Positions 8,025 to 15,650 of a stretch of DNA of 64,000 nt are shown piece by piece. Numbering within the stretch: position 1 is the first letter of the stretch; each line of letters opens with the position of its first letter. The stretch covers positions 1 through 64,000 of the forward strand of contig JBQHQH010000008.1 in the NCBI GenBank assembly GCA_052067355.1, given 5' to 3'. The stretch comes from CABMKH01 sp040797625. Lineage in GTDB: Bacteria; Bacillota; Clostridia; Tissierellales; Tissierellaceae. The translations under genes and the position numbers were made by a program. The notes beneath the pieces were generated by a model. That model saw only the letters and a program-made list of their open reading frames with translations, was not told the origin of the DNA and did no database searches.

Positions 8025-9082
8025 TATTTTGTTAATTCATCCATATCTATTTCGATATTATAAAATTCTTCATAAAAATCATATGTATCTTCTTTAAATT
8101 CATCAAAAGGATAGACATCTTCATGTAATACACTTGTTAACCACATAGTACCTACTATAGCAGAAGGAACAGGAGAGTCCCAACTCTCAAAACTAGATGG
8201 CATAAAATATATATCATCATTTTCAATAGCACTTATACCTTTAAGGCTCGCATCACACAGAATATCCTCTTTTGTATAACTTGCAGCAGGAGCAGCAATT
8301 ATAATATCAGGGTTGTAGTCCAGTAGTTGTTCATATGAGATTTCTACCCAATAAGTATCATCAATATCTCCCGTCACATTATTTCCTCCAGCTGTCTCTA
8401 TTAATGTATGTTGATACATTTTATTAGAAGTAGTTGATAGATAACTCTTATTACCAGCTAGATATACAGATTTCTTTTCTCGGTCTTTTACCATTTCTTC
8501 TATTTCTATAGCTTTTTCATCATAATATTGTATTAATTCTTGGGCTCTATCTTCACGCCCTGTTGCCTTCCCTATCATAATTAGAGATTCTTTTAATTCT
8601 TCCATACTTTCTGGATTTACCGCAATTACTTTTATGCCTAATTCCTCTAGGGTCTTGACGGCTTCTTGTAGTCGTACTGATAAAACCACTAAATCTGGCT
8701 CTAAAGCAGCTGCTGCCTCTAAATCAAATTCTTTCATTGTACCTACCGTAGGTAGTTCTAAAAATTCTGAAGCTGCTAAGCTATATATAGGTCTCATCTC
8801 AGGTCGAGCCTCTAATCCCACTACATTATCTTTTAAATCTAAAGCTATCATCATAGATGTGGTTATATAATATCCGCTTACTATTGTTTCAGCTGGCTCT
8901 TTAAACTCGACTTCTCTTCCCAAATGATCGGTGATTACTATGATTTCATTCTCAGCAATATCCTTTGATTGGTTTTCATCTTGTGTACTGACAATATCAT
9001 CTGCACTACAAGCTGCAATAGAAAATACAAGTATGATAGTTATTGATAATAATACTAAATCCCTTATCCCTTTACTTTTCAT
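8024..9082 (-). CDS. Substrate-binding lipoprotein of the FecBCD-type importer
   Basis: A 352-residue periplasmic-binding-type lipoprotein: positively charged N-terminus, hydrophobic core and lipobox SIAACS (Cys about 25), then an acidic linker. The type III binding fold is seen from ITDHLGREVEF through VGLEARPEM, LVVLSVRLQEAVKTLEELGI and TAGGNNVTGDIDDTYWVEISYEQLL near the C-terminal lobe. Start ATG 9082 follows GAGGGGGAG. Several charged/Trp residues (DTYWVEIS, SWDSP) could serve metal-oxyanion recognition, but no ligand can be assigned from sequence. It is the first transporter gene, separated from mocA by a decayed gene. Confidence 0.82.
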   Translation of the reverse strand: MKSKGIRDLVLLSITIILVFSIAACSADDIVSTQDENQSKDIAENEIIVITDHLGREVEFKEPAETIVSGYYITTSMMIALDLKDNVVGLEARPEMRPIYSLAASEFLELPTVGTMKEFDLEAAAALEPDLVVLSVRLQEAVKTLEELGIKVIAVNPESMEELKESLIMIGKATGREDRAQELIQYYDEKAIEIEEMVKDREKKSVYLAGNKSYLSTTSNKMYQHTLIETAGGNNVTGDIDDTYWVEISYEQLLDYNPDIIIAAPAASYTKEDILCDASLKGISAIENDDIYFMPSSFESWDSPVPSAIVGTMWLTSVLHEDVYPFDEFKEDTYDFYEEFYNIEIDMDELTK

Positions 9083-9102
9083 TCTTTCTCCCCCTCTTTA
9101 AA

Positions 9103-9242
9103 TTAAGTAATATTTTTCAATACTTCTATAGTATCTCCTACCTTAGTTATGCTGCCCTTTAGTATCTTAGTAAATCTTCCTTCATTTTATCAAAACTTTC
9201 TTTTCCCAATAGACTTACTTGTCTATTCAAATTGTCAGTCAT
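9103..9242 (-). pseudogene. Remnant joining a ThiF-like start to a MOSC-domain end
   Basis: Between mocA and the lipoprotein gene a well-made start (AGGTGAGG, nine bases, ATG at 9242) opens a 27-codon frame containing NLNRQVSLLGKESFDKM, which resembles the beginning of ThiF/MoeB/HesA proteins, and stops at 9159. In another minus-strand frame the next bases read RFTKILKGSITKVGDTIEVL and stop at 9103. That is the typical C-terminal strand pair of a MOSC (molybdenum cofactor sulfurase C-terminal) domain. The simplest reading is a large internal deletion plus frameshift in one or two cofactor genes. A functional 27-residue peptide is a weaker alternative. Confidence 0.5.
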
Positions 9243-9257
9243 ATTTAGCAGCCTCAC

Positions 9258-9827
9258 CTATTGGAATAAGTTCAATAAATCCTCTTTTCTATCTATATCT
9301 AAACCTAATTTCCTATTTTTTATATATATTTTTTTTACATAATTTGAGTTATCTTTTATAATTTCTCTTCCGCCTTTATCACCTTTTACTTGCAATAAAT
9401 CTTCTTTAAATCTAGATGAAAAAATAGTTGGAGTACCATTCTTCCCGTCATAGTATGGGACAAGAATTTGCTCTTGTCCATTTTTATATTCATTAATCAA
9501 TAGATTAATTAAATTACTAGTTATAAAAGGTTGGTCTCCAGTTATAAACATATAAGCTTCACTATTAGTAGATGCTTCTACTCCTAATTTCATGCTCTCT
9601 GATTGTCCTAAATACGCATTAGGGTTATATATGGTATTAATATTATATTTCTCGCAAATCTCTTTTACTTCTTTTCTTCTATATATGAGAATGATATTAT
9701 CTAATAAAGAGTTCTTACAGCTATAAATAACTCTTTCAACCATTTTAAATCCATCAACTTCCATAAGAAGCTTATCTTCTCCCATACGGCTTGAAAATCC
9801 TGCGGCCATTATAATTCCTGTAATCAT
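9258..9827 (-). CDS. mocA: MocA-like molybdenum-cofactor nucleotidyltransferase
   Basis: A 189-residue nucleotidyltransferase of the MobA/MocA type, which attaches CMP (MocA) or GMP (MobA) to molybdopterin. The N-terminal nucleotide-binding motif is IIMAAGFSSRMGEDKLLMEV. The metal-binding GDQPF motif is at about residue 97, followed by GTPTIFSSRF and DKGGREII. In molybdenum hydroxylases the cofactor is the cytosine dinucleotide, so MocA is preferred on context. It lies 10 bp after yqeC in the selenium/molybdenum maturation cluster. Confidence 0.82.
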   Translation of the reverse strand: MITGIIMAAGFSSRMGEDKLLMEVDGFKMVERVIYSCKNSLLDNIILIYRRKEVKEICEKYNINTIYNPNAYLGQSESMKLGVEASTNSEAYMFITGDQPFITSNLINLLINEYKNGQEQILVPYYDGKNGTPTIFSSRFKEDLLQVKGDKGGREIIKDNSNYVKKIYIKNRKLGLDIDRKEDLLNLFQ

Positions 9828-9837
9828 TTGAATTCTC

Positions 9838-10554
9838 CTAATAAAATTTTTTGTTTTTTATATCAGTGACAAAAATATCATCCTTAAATCCTCTATTCAA
9901 GAGCATTTCTCTTATTATACTTCCTCTTAATATAGTACCTTTATCATAAGCCTTGTTTAATATTAGAACTCTCTTTCCTTGAGTTTCTTTAAATATACCT
10001 TTTGGATTTAAAACATACCTAACAATAGTTTCCTCATTAATTATATCTGAATATCTTGTATTTGTTATCTTTGTAAATATTTCCGGTCTATGGGCAATAC
10101 CTTCTATTTCCTCATCTAATGAATCTAAACCGATAATTCCAATAGTATGAGTGGTTTGCTTTGGTATTACAGGTTCGTAATGAGAATGTCCTTTTATAGG
10201 TTTTCTTTTAGATCCATCAGCTTCTATTAATATATAATCAAATATATTCCTTTTGAAAATATCATCTATTTTCTCTGGTGAATCCCCAAATAACTTTTCT
10301 TTTTCAACTCTATTTCCAAATATAGTGATACTGCCTTCTTTGGGATTAAAACTATCTATATCTTTTAAGAAATAATAATCATATCCTTCTTCTGGATTAT
10401 AAATTGCCGTTGTAGTAGTTATAAGCACTTTTTTGTTAAGCTCTTTTAATTCTTTACCTAATTCAAACATAGTGGTTGTCTTTCCACCACCACCGATGAA
10501 TGACATTACTTCTACATTTTGAATATCCAATTTAAGTCCTTTATATATTTGCAT
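9838..10554 (-). CDS. yqeC: Selenium cofactor biosynthesis protein YqeC
   Basis: A 238-residue P-loop protein matching YqeC, a marker of selenium-dependent molybdenum hydroxylase maturation. It has Walker A IGGGGKTTTMFELG (about residues 20-33), the family segment LITTTTAIY, and DYILIEADGSKRKPIKGHSHYEPVIP in the middle, followed by GLDSLDEE. It lies 4 bp after yqeB and 10 bp before mocA, so the three form one transcript. The molecular step is not established; a role in handling the labile selenium ligand is inferred from co-occurrence across genomes (established knowledge of the cluster). Confidence 0.88.
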   Translation of the reverse strand: MQIYKGLKLDIQNVEVMSFIGGGGKTTTMFELGKELKELNKKVLITTTTAIYNPEEGYDYYFLKDIDSFNPKEGSITIFGNRVEKEKLFGDSPEKIDDIFKRNIFDYILIEADGSKRKPIKGHSHYEPVIPKQTTHTIGIIGLDSLDEEIEGIAHRPEIFTKITNTRYSDIINEETIVRYVLNPKGIFKETQGKRVLILNKAYDKGTILRGSIIREMLLNRGFKDDIFVTDIKNKKFY

Positions 10555-10558
10555 TATA

Positions 10559-11380
10559 TCACCTAGCTATAGCACATTTTCTATAAGTTGATTTTTCGTA
10601 CTTTAAATATTGTATAGCTTCTACAACACTATCCCCAATAATTTTTGCCTTATCAGAAATTAGATGCGCATATTCCTTTATGCATCTAGGATCTATATCA
10701 CCAATTTTAAGTCCTTTTTTTACATATAATCCTTCCTTTATCATGCCTCTTAGTAATCCTTTAAAAGGTGCTAATAGCTTTTCATCTCCTACCTTGCATA
10801 TGACTTCTCCTTCATCTACTATATCACCTATTTCATAAAAGGATTTTACTATACCATTACAGGGAGCTCTAAGAACCCTATCTTCTTTATGTCCCATGAT
10901 TTCACCCGGAATACTAGTGTTTTCTGATGCTTTACCTCTATAAATAATCTTCCCTAGATTCGGTCCTCTATTGCTTTCTATTACTACATTTACGTCTTTT
11001 CCAGCTTCAAATCCAGGGCCAATCCCTATAGTTATAGGAGCCATAGACTTCTTTGTACCTAAGTTCTTCTTTGCAATTATTGCATCTACAACTGCCAATG
11101 GTTTAATATCTCCAATTATTATACCTTTTTCGTCTAGATAAACAGGAATTGCGCCTAAATCTAAAATTCCATGAATATCTTCTTTATCCTTAGCTAAGAT
11201 TGCTTTGATTCCTTCTACTGTAACTTCCTTTTCATATACTGCTTCACTGAAAGATACGCTTCTTCTAACTGTTAAAGGCTTATCTATTTCTAGAATAATT
11301 ACCTTATAGCCAGCTTTATATAGTTTATAGGCAACTCCTGTTGCTAAATCTCCTCCACCACGTATAATTACAGTATCCAT
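10559..11380 (-). CDS. yqeB: Selenium-dependent molybdenum hydroxylase maturation protein YqeB
   Basis: A 273-residue protein of the YqeB (EF2563) family. The N-terminus is a Rossmann-like IIRGGGDLATGVAYKLYKAGYKVIILEI, followed by RRSVSFSEAVYEKEVTVEG. The C-terminal half has IGIGPGFEAGKDVNVVIESNRG and a lipoyl-like hammerhead segment (RAPCNGIVKSFYEIGDIV). The family is tied to the labile selenium atom of xanthine dehydrogenase/purine hydroxylase. Start ATG 11380 follows AGAGGGG. It lies downstream of the MoeA-like remnant. Confidence 0.9.
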   Translation of the reverse strand: MDTVIIRGGGDLATGVAYKLYKAGYKVIILEIDKPLTVRRSVSFSEAVYEKEVTVEGIKAILAKDKEDIHGILDLGAIPVYLDEKGIIIGDIKPLAVVDAIIAKKNLGTKKSMAPITIGIGPGFEAGKDVNVVIESNRGPNLGKIIYRGKASENTSIPGEIMGHKEDRVLRAPCNGIVKSFYEIGDIVDEGEVICKVGDEKLLAPFKGLLRGMIKEGLYVKKGLKIGDIDPRCIKEYAHLISDKAKIIGDSVVEAIQYLKYEKSTYRKCAIAR

Positions 11381-11526
11381 TTTACCCCTCTTTTACTTTT
11401 ATATTTTTTAAAATCGTATAAAGTCAAAATATCTACTGTATAACGTTTTCACATATTCCTTTACTCTGTTTAAAAAGTTTTATAATTCTCTATCCTTCAT
11501 TTTTGTTTTGTATTATTTTCCAATAC

Positions 11527-11702
11527 CTAGTTAGGAAATGTGCATACATTACACTCTAAACACAATCCACCTTCCCAAGATTATCTATTTCTGATTTTGT
11601 TATCTTAGAATACATAATACACTCTGGAAAAACAGGTACATCGGAAGTTGGATCATCAGGGTCAACGCTCATACCTCTGGTATACGCTACTATATCTGCT
11701 CT
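11527..11702 (-). pseudogene. Decayed MoeA-like molybdopterin gene
   Basis: Directly after the xdhC stop, in the same frame, the minus strand encodes ADIVAYTRGMSVDPDDPT, then DVPVFPECIMYSKITKSEI. A frameshift near 11580 is needed to read on into GGLCLECNVCTFPN before a TAG at 11527-11529. The GMSVDPDD motif and the Cys-rich GGLCLxCxxC tail mark a molybdopterin-binding (MoeA-like) protein typical of selenium/molybdenum clusters. Expected sequence between DDPT and DVPV, and between YSK and ITKS, is missing, as is the Rossmann-like core. So internal deletions, a one-base frameshift and a stop have destroyed it. Another MoeA copy elsewhere is presumably used. Confidence 0.65.
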
Positions 11703-12728
11703 CTAAATAAATATTGGTTCAACAAATAATTCTAGTATGCCTCCGCAAACCATCCCATCTTCTTCTGCTTCATTCCCTGTCATATCAACTCTGACAATCT
11801 TACTAGTCTTGTTTTCTATGCATGATAAGGCAGTTCGTCTTATATCTGCTTCTACACAACCCCCTCCTATTGTTCCAATCATAGTTCCATCCTTTAGGAC
11901 AACCATCTTGGTCCCTACTTCTCTTGGTGCTGACCCTTTTCTTGAAACTATAGTCACTAAAGCCTTAGGAAGGCTTTCATATTTATCTCCTAATATTCCA
12001 TCTAACAATTCAGAAGATATGGTACTTGTTCCAATTTCCTTATTTTTTATTTCAATAATTTCTGCCATAATAGCTACAGCAATTTCAGCCGGTGTTTCCG
12101 CACCAATGTTTAAACCAATAGGAGTATACACCCTATCCAATTTTTCTCTTGAAATACCTTTCTCTTGAAGATAATCTAAAACCTTCCTAACACGTACTCT
12201 GCTACCTATCATTCCTATGTACGCATTCTCCTTTTCAATAATATTTTGTAAACATATTTGATCATAGCGATGACCTCTAGTTACTATTATAAAGAAAGTC
12301 CCTTTATCTCCATTAATATTGCTTAAAGCTTGCTCAAAAGGTTCACATATTGCTCTATCTGCGCCTGCTCTTAGTGCATTGTTTACAAATGAGACTCTGT
12401 CATCAATTACAGTTACAGGCAGCTCTAGAAGATTGCACATTTTTATTATTGATATAGAAATATGTCCTGCACCACATACAACAATATTGTAGCTTTGTCT
12501 TAAAAAATCTACATATATTCTATTGCCATCTATCTGTATTACCTGGCTTTTTTTATTTTCAGGAATAGATGAAATTATACTATTCCAATTATAACTTTCA
12601 TCATTTGTATAAACTATTTTCCCTTCTGATAATAAAAGTTTCCTATTTACACTTCCTTCAGTTAAAAGGTTTAATACAATATTTTCTTTTGATTTATCTA
12701 ATTCATTTAAAATCTGATAGAATTTCAT
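11703..12728 (-). CDS. xdhC: XdhC-family molybdenum hydroxylase maturation factor
   Basis: A 341-residue XdhC protein that inserts or sulfurates/selenates the molybdenum cofactor of xanthine dehydrogenase-type enzymes. Three parts are visible: a degenerate CoxI-like N-terminal region (1-80), a Rossmann domain starting IVVCGAGHISISIIKM with VTRGHRYDQ and IGMIGSRVRVRKVLDYLQ (about 85-220), and a complete XdhC/CoxI domain with SRKGSAPREVGTKMVV, GTIGGGCVEADIRR and DGMVCGGILELFVEP. This arrangement is usual in anaerobe versions. Start ATG 12728 follows GGAGG. It heads the maturation cluster, downstream of the allC-like gene. Confidence 0.88.
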   Translation of the reverse strand: MKFYQILNELDKSKENIVLNLLTEGSVNRKLLLSEGKIVYTNDESYNWNSIISSIPENKKSQVIQIDGNRIYVDFLRQSYNIVVCGAGHISISIIKMCNLLELPVTVIDDRVSFVNNALRAGADRAICEPFEQALSNINGDKGTFFIIVTRGHRYDQICLQNIIEKENAYIGMIGSRVRVRKVLDYLQEKGISREKLDRVYTPIGLNIGAETPAEIAVAIMAEIIEIKNKEIGTSTISSELLDGILGDKYESLPKALVTIVSRKGSAPREVGTKMVVLKDGTMIGTIGGGCVEADIRRTALSCIENKTSKIVRVDMTGNEAEEDGMVCGGILELFVEPIFI

Positions 12729-12784
12729 AATTCCTCCTTCATATACGATTATTTATGTATCGGATACCATTGCAAAGCTTTCAT

Positions 12785-12822
12785 ATGCTATCGTTATACT
12801 AACATTAATATAACGATAGCAT
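12785..12822. promoter_or_regulatory. Perfect 14-bp inverted repeat upstream of xdhC
   Basis: ATGCTATCGTTATA (12785-12798) and TATAACGATAGCAT (12809-12822) are exact complements separated by 10 nt. The element lies between the allC-like stop and the xdhC start and lacks a T-tract on the minus strand. It may be an operator or a weak attenuator rather than a classical terminator. Confidence 0.5.
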
Positions 12823-12911
12823 GATGCACATATAACGTAGAAACATTTATTTTGTCAATATAAAAATTCATGATTGACCTAGTTCTAGTTTTCTCAGAAG
12901 TAATTATTTTT

Positions 12912-14117
12912 TTATTCACATAAACTATCAAGCTTTAATAATGTATGAGTAAGGACGTTAAGTCCCTTTATTAAATCATCTTCTTCAGTAAATTCATCTT
13001 TATTATGACTTATACCATTTACACTTGGAACAAAGATCATACCTGTAGGCATTACCCTTGCAAGCGGACTTGCATCATGAGAAGCGCCACTTGGCATTTT
13101 CATAAACTGTATATTTAATTCCCGACTAACTTCTTCTATTGCATTTATAACCCTTTCATTAAGGTTAACAGCAGGTTTATCTGTCCACAACTCTAGTCTT
13201 GTACTACACATTTCAGCTTTTGAAAAAATCTCCTTCAACTTATTCACAGCCATCAATGTCTTTTCTCTGTCAGTTGAACGTATTTCTATGCCAAATTCAA
13301 CTTTTCCAGGAATGATTGTAATCTCCCCCGGATCTACATTCATATAACCAACATTGCATACAATATCTTCCTGAGCCCACATGAAGTTAAGCCATTCGTT
13401 AAGAAGTATAATAGTTTGGTACATAGCATCTTTACGCTCATTCATTGGAACAGTACCTGCATGGTTAGCTTCTCCTATAATCCATCCTTTGAATCTTGTA
13501 ATTCCTACAATAGCTGTTGGAATACCTATTGGTATATTTTTTCTCCAAAGAACAGGACCTTGCTCAATATGAAGTTCAACAAATGCATAATATTTATCTA
13601 AATCACCTTTAGCAGAATCAATGTCTTCTTTTGTCATATTAAATTTATTTAACAACTCATCTGAAGGAGGAGTTTCCATCTTACCTGTAAAAGATCTACT
13701 GCCAAAGGTTCCTCCTAAAGGCTCTCCTTCTTCAGCTGTAAATCCAACTACCTCCATTGGATGAAGAGGTAATTCTCCTGATTCTTTTATTGTCCTTAGG
13801 GCTTCTAGCCCTGCCATAACTCCGTATGCACCATCTAAAATTCCCCCAGCTTTTACTGAATCTAGATGAGAGCCTACAAGAATAGTCTTAGCATCTGGAT
13901 CTTTTCCTACTAATCTGCCAAAAATATTTCCTACAGAATCTATTCTTGTTTCTAAACCTGCCTGTTTCATTTTTTCTTCAACATAATTTCTTATTTTATT
14001 GTAATTTTCTGAATATGCTTCTCTAAAAAGACCTTCTCCGTCTTTCCAACCGATGCTGCCTTGTTCTTTAAGTTCTTCTAGAAATCTAACATCATTTATC
14101 TCAACTCTCTGAACCAT
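12912..14117 (-). CDS. allC: M20 amidohydrolase, allantoate amidohydrolase/N-carbamoylase type
   Basis: A 401-residue zinc-dependent M20 peptidase-family amidase of the hydantoinase/carbamoylase group (AllC, ureidoglycolate or N-carbamoyl amino acid hydrolases). Metal-binding elements: GSHLDSV (His/Asp), GILDGAYGVMAG (Asp), TAEEGEPLGGTFGSR (Glu pair), ELHIEQGPVL (His) and C-terminal SGASHDASPLA (His). The dimerisation lid begins at GEANHAGTVPMNERKDA. Start ATG 14117 is preceded by AGGAGGATTGCG. It lies 33 bp after the hydantoinase/allantoinase, so the two probably hydrolyse a ureide ring and then its carbamoyl product. Exact substrate is not provable; the symbol is provisional. Confidence 0.78.
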   Translation of the reverse strand: MVQRVEINDVRFLEELKEQGSIGWKDGEGLFREAYSENYNKIRNYVEEKMKQAGLETRIDSVGNIFGRLVGKDPDAKTILVGSHLDSVKAGGILDGAYGVMAGLEALRTIKESGELPLHPMEVVGFTAEEGEPLGGTFGSRSFTGKMETPPSDELLNKFNMTKEDIDSAKGDLDKYYAFVELHIEQGPVLWRKNIPIGIPTAIVGITRFKGWIIGEANHAGTVPMNERKDAMYQTIILLNEWLNFMWAQEDIVCNVGYMNVDPGEITIIPGKVEFGIEIRSTDREKTLMAVNKLKEIFSKAEMCSTRLELWTDKPAVNLNERVINAIEEVSRELNIQFMKMPSGASHDASPLARVMPTGMIFVPSVNGISHNKDEFTEEDDLIKGLNVLTHTLLKLDSLCE

Positions 14118-14150
14118 ATCGCAATCCTCCTAACACTTAACTGTAAAAAT

Positions 14151-15530
14151 CTATTTTACAGGGACAACCCATTGCCCATAGCCTGGTTCAACAAGCACCT
14201 GTCCATTATCGTAAATAACCTTGCCACGAAGTATTGTCTTTTTGATTTTTCCATACAAGCTTTTGCCTTCATATACTTTTGCAACATCTCGTGCTTTTGT
14301 CAACATATCACTTACATGGACAGTGTATTCTTCATCCAAATCAACCAACACCAAATCTGCATCAGCTCCCGGACATATGATTCCTTTCTTAGGATATAGC
14401 CCAAATATTCTACTTGGGTTAGTGCTTAAAAGTTCAACTGCCCTGTTAATAGATATTTTATTTTCTCTTACTGCTGTCAACATGAGAGGCATACTTGTTT
14501 CAATTCCTGGAAAACCAGAAGGTGCAACAAATATATCTTCCTTCTTTCGCTCTTTTTCTTCAACTGTATAAGGCGCATGGTCGCTTCCTATTGTATCAAT
14601 GGTTCCATCTTGAATATAATCCCACATCTTGGTAACTCTATCTTTGTCTCTCAAAGCAGGATTACATTTTGCATAAGTACCAAACTCATCAAGAGCATCT
14701 TCTGTTAGATATAAATAATGAGGGCAAGTTTCTATATAGATTTCCTGACCTTCTTGCCTTGCCTTTTTGGCTAATTCAACTGCTTCCGGTGTGGAGATAT
14801 GAACAAGATATAATCTAGTACCATTTTCTTTAGCAAGCCTTATCAATCTTTCAACAGCAAGGACCTCAACTATAGGTGGACGTGATTCACAATGTGCCTT
14901 TGGATAAGTTTTTCCCTCTCTCCTGAGCTTTGCGATACCTTCTGAAACTAAGTCATTATCTTCTGCATGAGCAGATGCTAATAATGATGTTTTGGATATT
15001 TCCTTTAATACTTCATTAAGCTCAAAATTATTTTTACTTGTAAGACCTTCAAATTCACTTTCCCTTCCTTCAGGTGCATCATGTAGGAAGGTCTTATATC
15101 CCAATATTCCGGCTTTGCCTATTTTTGATATTTGATCTAGATGTCCGCCACCAGCAGCTCCTAAAAATGCCACATCAACAACAGCCTGCTCTTTAACTGC
15201 TTCGACTCTTTTATTTAAAATTTCAACAGAATACTGTGGTGGGTTAGAAATGGGATGTTCTATTATAGTAGTTATACCACCTGCCGCCGCTGCTCTCGTA
15301 CCAGTTTCAAAAGTTTCTCTGTGTGCTCCTCCCGGGTAGCGGATATGAACATGTGGATCAACGCCTCCAGGTATTAAATAATTGCCTTTTCCATCAATTA
15401 CTTCTTTTGATTCAGGTAAATCCTCATCGAAGCCGACAGCAACTATTTTTCCATCTTTTATTGCAACTCCACCTTGGATAGTTTTATCATGTGTAACAAC
15501 TTTAGAGTTTTTTATAACTAAATCTACCAT
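14151..15530 (-). CDS. allB: Cyclic amidohydrolase, allantoinase/hydantoinase type
   Basis: About 459 residues of the amidohydrolase superfamily that open cyclic ureides (allantoin, hydantoin or dihydropyrimidine rings). The binuclear metal site is visible: PGGVDPHVHIRYPGG, the carbamylated Lys in GYKTFLHDAP, His in SAHAEDND, His in LVHISTPEAVEL, and Asp in IGSDHAPYT. ATG at 15530 is taken as start, although TTG at 15536 is closer to the AAAGGA site. Its 3' neighbour is the AllC-like amidase and its 5' neighbours are purine hydroxylases. Allantoinase fits, but an anaerobe has no uricase, so a purine-ring ureide or hydantoin is also plausible. Symbol provisional. Confidence 0.75.
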   Translation of the reverse strand: MVDLVIKNSKVVTHDKTIQGGVAIKDGKIVAVGFDEDLPESKEVIDGKGNYLIPGGVDPHVHIRYPGGAHRETFETGTRAAAAGGITTIIEHPISNPPQYSVEILNKRVEAVKEQAVVDVAFLGAAGGGHLDQISKIGKAGILGYKTFLHDAPEGRESEFEGLTSKNNFELNEVLKEISKTSLLASAHAEDNDLVSEGIAKLRREGKTYPKAHCESRPPIVEVLAVERLIRLAKENGTRLYLVHISTPEAVELAKKARQEGQEIYIETCPHYLYLTEDALDEFGTYAKCNPALRDKDRVTKMWDYIQDGTIDTIGSDHAPYTVEEKERKKEDIFVAPSGFPGIETSMPLMLTAVRENKISINRAVELLSTNPSRIFGLYPKKGIICPGADADLVLVDLDEEYTVHVSDMLTKARDVAKVYEGKSLYGKIKKTILRGKVIYDNGQVLVEPGYGQWVVPVK

Positions 15531-15575
15531 TTTCAATTTATCCTTTCTATTAAATTTTTAAGGAAATTATAATTT

Positions 15576-15631
15576 AAGCAACAGGTGAATGAATAACCAC
15601 TAATGGATACATTCACCTTGTTTTGTTGCTT
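15576..15631 (-). terminator. Long hairpin between the hydroxylase genes and the hydantoinase
   Basis: AAGCAACA/TGTTGCTT and GGTGAATG/CATTCACC form a two-part 16-bp stem. On the minus strand it is followed by AAATTATAATTT, so it could be a partial terminator that lowers expression of the allB/allC genes relative to the hydroxylases. Confidence 0.55.
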
Positions 15632-15650
15632 GCAATTATCTTTGTTTATA

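Noticed and set aside
9243..9260. AGGTGAGGCTGC resembling the start of an M-box magnesium riboswitch
   Set aside because: It is the mocA stop plus the RBS of the next frame. The rest of the M-box consensus is absent and the region carries MOSC-like coding sequence.
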